From an uncultured Clostridia bacterium (GTDB lineage: Bacteria; Bacillota; Clostridia; Oscillospirales; Ruminococcaceae), in contig CANQPL010000028.1 in the NCBI GenBank assembly GCA_947625735.1, positions 1 through 32,990 on the forward strand: 32,990 bases of DNA, in the 5' to 3' direction. The number at the start of each line of letters is the position of its first letter. Positions within the stretch are counted from its first letter, which is position 1. A program made the position numbers and the translations under genes. Below, one piece after another: positions 31,761-32,990 of the stretch. The notes under the pieces were generated by a model. It ran no database searches and was not told where the DNA came from. It was given only the letters and a program-made list of their open reading frames with translations.

Positions 31761-32918
31761 CTAAAAACTAACAATGAATTTTATAAATTCAACCAATACA
31801 TTCTGAAAGCTCTTTTCTTTGACTGCGCCTGCCGCTCTGAGCTTGCGGGAAATAAGAAGCCTGTCTCCCAGATAAAGCCGCAGCTCCCCTACCTCGTCCC
31901 CCTTTTCAAGAGGAGCATAAACGCTGCTTGGCAGATATATTCTCTCCTCGATCCTCCCCTCGCTTCCCTTTGGTATGACCGCTCCGCCTATGGGATCAAC
32001 AGATATGCGCACCTCCGCTTCGCACCCCTCCCTTACAGCTATTGAGGCGGGCAGATTTTCGGATATTTCGGGATATACCACCGTGTATCCGTCAAAGCCG
32101 ATATTCATAAGCTCCTTTGCAAGGGCAAGGGCCCTGTCCTCGTCCTTGCAGTCCATTACTGCGCAGACATAGCCTGTCCCGTCACGCACCGCTCCCTCTG
32201 CGGCATAGTAACCCGATGCAGGTCCTGCTCCGCACTTGAACCCTATGGAGCCTTTATAACGGTGACAAAGGGTGTTTGTGGTCACAAGCTGCACTGCCCC
32301 CTCTTTAAGCTCGTCAAGCCTTGTGGTGAATATCTCCGTAAGCTCTGTATGCTTTGAAAGCTCCCGCAGAAGCAGGACTGCATCGTAGGCAGTTGTGTAC
32401 TGATTTTCGTCATCGTAATAGCCCGTGCAGTTGGTAAATAATGTGTTTTCCATTCCAAGCTCTGCTGCCCTGCTGTTCATAAGCTCGGTAAACTTCTCCT
32501 CACTTCCCCCTATTTTCGAGGCGATCACGCAGGCGGCGTCGTTTGCATTTCCGATTATTACACCCTTGAGCAGATCAAGAAGCGTCATTTTTTCCCCCGG
32601 CATGAGCCATATCTGCGCTCCCTGCATGGAATTTGCGTGTTCGTCTGCGGTAAGGATATCATCAAAGGTCAGTTCTCCTCTGTCTATTGCTTCTGCACAC
32701 AGAAGCACCGTCATCAGCTTATTGAATGACCCCATTTTTACCCTTTTGCCCCCGTAATTCTCACGTATCACCGTGCCTGTGGATACCTCCATAAGAACAT
32801 AGCTGTCGGAATATTCCCTCTCGGGCAGCTTTTCTCCCGAAACCTGCAATTCTCCCGACAGAAGCAAAAATGTCAGCACTGCCGGAATTATAATATTCCC
32901 GAATTTTTTTATCTTCAT
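31761..32918 (-). CDS. D-alanyl-D-alanine carboxypeptidase-like protein with altered motifs
   Basis: A 385-residue exported protein of the serine-type peptidase S11 (DacF/PBP5) family, which trims the last D-Ala of peptidoglycan stems. A signal peptide lies at about 1-27. The catalytic SxxK is present as S64-F-N-K67, followed by LMTVLLCAEA. The usual S-x-N is N124-A-N126 (GNANDAA), and the usual K-T-G is K228-C-G230 (GFKCGAG), with the flanking G-Y/F-T replaced. A C-terminal beta-rich PBP5-like domain follows, then a hydrophobic end. I start at the ATG at 32918, before the lysine-rich signal, rather than 11 codons upstream. Activity may be reduced or altered. Confidence 0.88.
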   Translation of the reverse strand: MKIKKFGNIIIPAVLTFLLLSGELQVSGEKLPEREYSDSYVLMEVSTGTVIRENYGGKRVKMGSFNKLMTVLLCAEAIDRGELTFDDILTADEHANSMQGAQIWLMPGEKMTLLDLLKGVIIGNANDAACVIASKIGGSEEKFTELMNSRAAELGMENTLFTNCTGYYDDENQYTTAYDAVLLLRELSKHTELTEIFTTRLDELKEGAVQLVTTNTLCHRYKGSIGFKCGAGPASGYYAAEGAVRDGTGYVCAVMDCKDEDRALALAKELMNIGFDGYTVVYPEISENLPASIAVREGCEAEVRISVDPIGGAVIPKGSEGRIEERIYLPSSVYAPLEKGDEVGELRLYLGDRLLISRKLRAAGAVKEKSFQNVLVEFIKFIVSF

Positions 32919-32937
32919 TATTATAATCCGCCTTTCT

Positions 32938-32976
32938 GCGAAAGGCACCAATGCGGTTATGAAAAGGTGCTTCCGC
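32938..32976 (-). other. hairpin upstream of the carboxypeptidase gene
   Basis: AGGCACC and GGTGCTT pair, with GCG/CGC extending the stem beyond a small internal loop. It lies just before the ribosome site of the carboxypeptidase-like gene. It may be a leader structure or the terminator of a gene beyond the right edge. No T run is seen on the minus strand. Confidence 0.35.
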
Positions 32977-32990
32977 TAAAATGTTAAATG

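Overview
The window looks like chromosomal DNA of a low-to-moderate GC Gram-positive anaerobe of the Clostridia, most likely a Ruminococcus-type member of the Oscillospiraceae. This rests on strong AGGAGG-type ribosome sites, textbook sigma-A promoters, a yqzL-recO pair, DUF6465 and DUF512 proteins, a Clostridia-style L32 and the type of prepilin present. The assignment is an inference from gene content, not from a marker gene.

Region 1 (1-9000, accessory and signalling, mostly minus strand): a self-contained operon of FtsX-type ABC permease, ATPase, OmpR-type response regulator and histidine kinase, with a candidate regulator box on its promoter. It is followed by a GNAT acetyltransferase with its own promoter, a gap holding a candidate structured RNA and a 52-codon ORF, and a four-gene operon of LytTR regulator, DUF3021 membrane protein, ABC ATPase and ABC-2 permease. 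The LytTR gene very probably starts at a TTG.

Region 2 (9000-13160): yqzL-recO-mutS2 (DNA repair and ribosome rescue) and a Lys/Ala/Pro-rich DUF6465 protein behind a perfect consensus promoter.

Region 3 (13160-17060): an islet with short repeats, an unrecognised Cys-rich (zinc-ribbon-like) protein with a strong promoter, a remnant of an IS5-type transposase, a long perfect hairpin and a large lipoprotein.

Region 4 (17060-23420): glycogen phosphorylase on the plus strand; a prepilin plus GT-C glycosyltransferase operon on the minus strand; and, divergent from it, a secreted Ig-like/CAP-domain protein. The last two transcripts are driven by two perfect TTGACA-N17-TATAAT promoters placed back to back.

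Region 5 (23420-32990, housekeeping, all minus strand): DUF177-rpmF behind a perfect promoter, ending in a terminator or attenuator; then DUF512 radical-SAM-like protein, der, plsY, an unannotated 56-codon gene, gpsA and a nitrilase-family amidohydrolase, closed by a strong terminator. Upstream lie a small P-loop protein, glucose-6-phosphate isomerase and a D,D-carboxypeptidase-like protein whose second and third catalytic motifs are altered. plsY and gpsA link this block to phospholipid synthesis; der and rpmF link it to the ribosome.

No tRNA, rRNA, CRISPR array or intact insertion sequence was seen.
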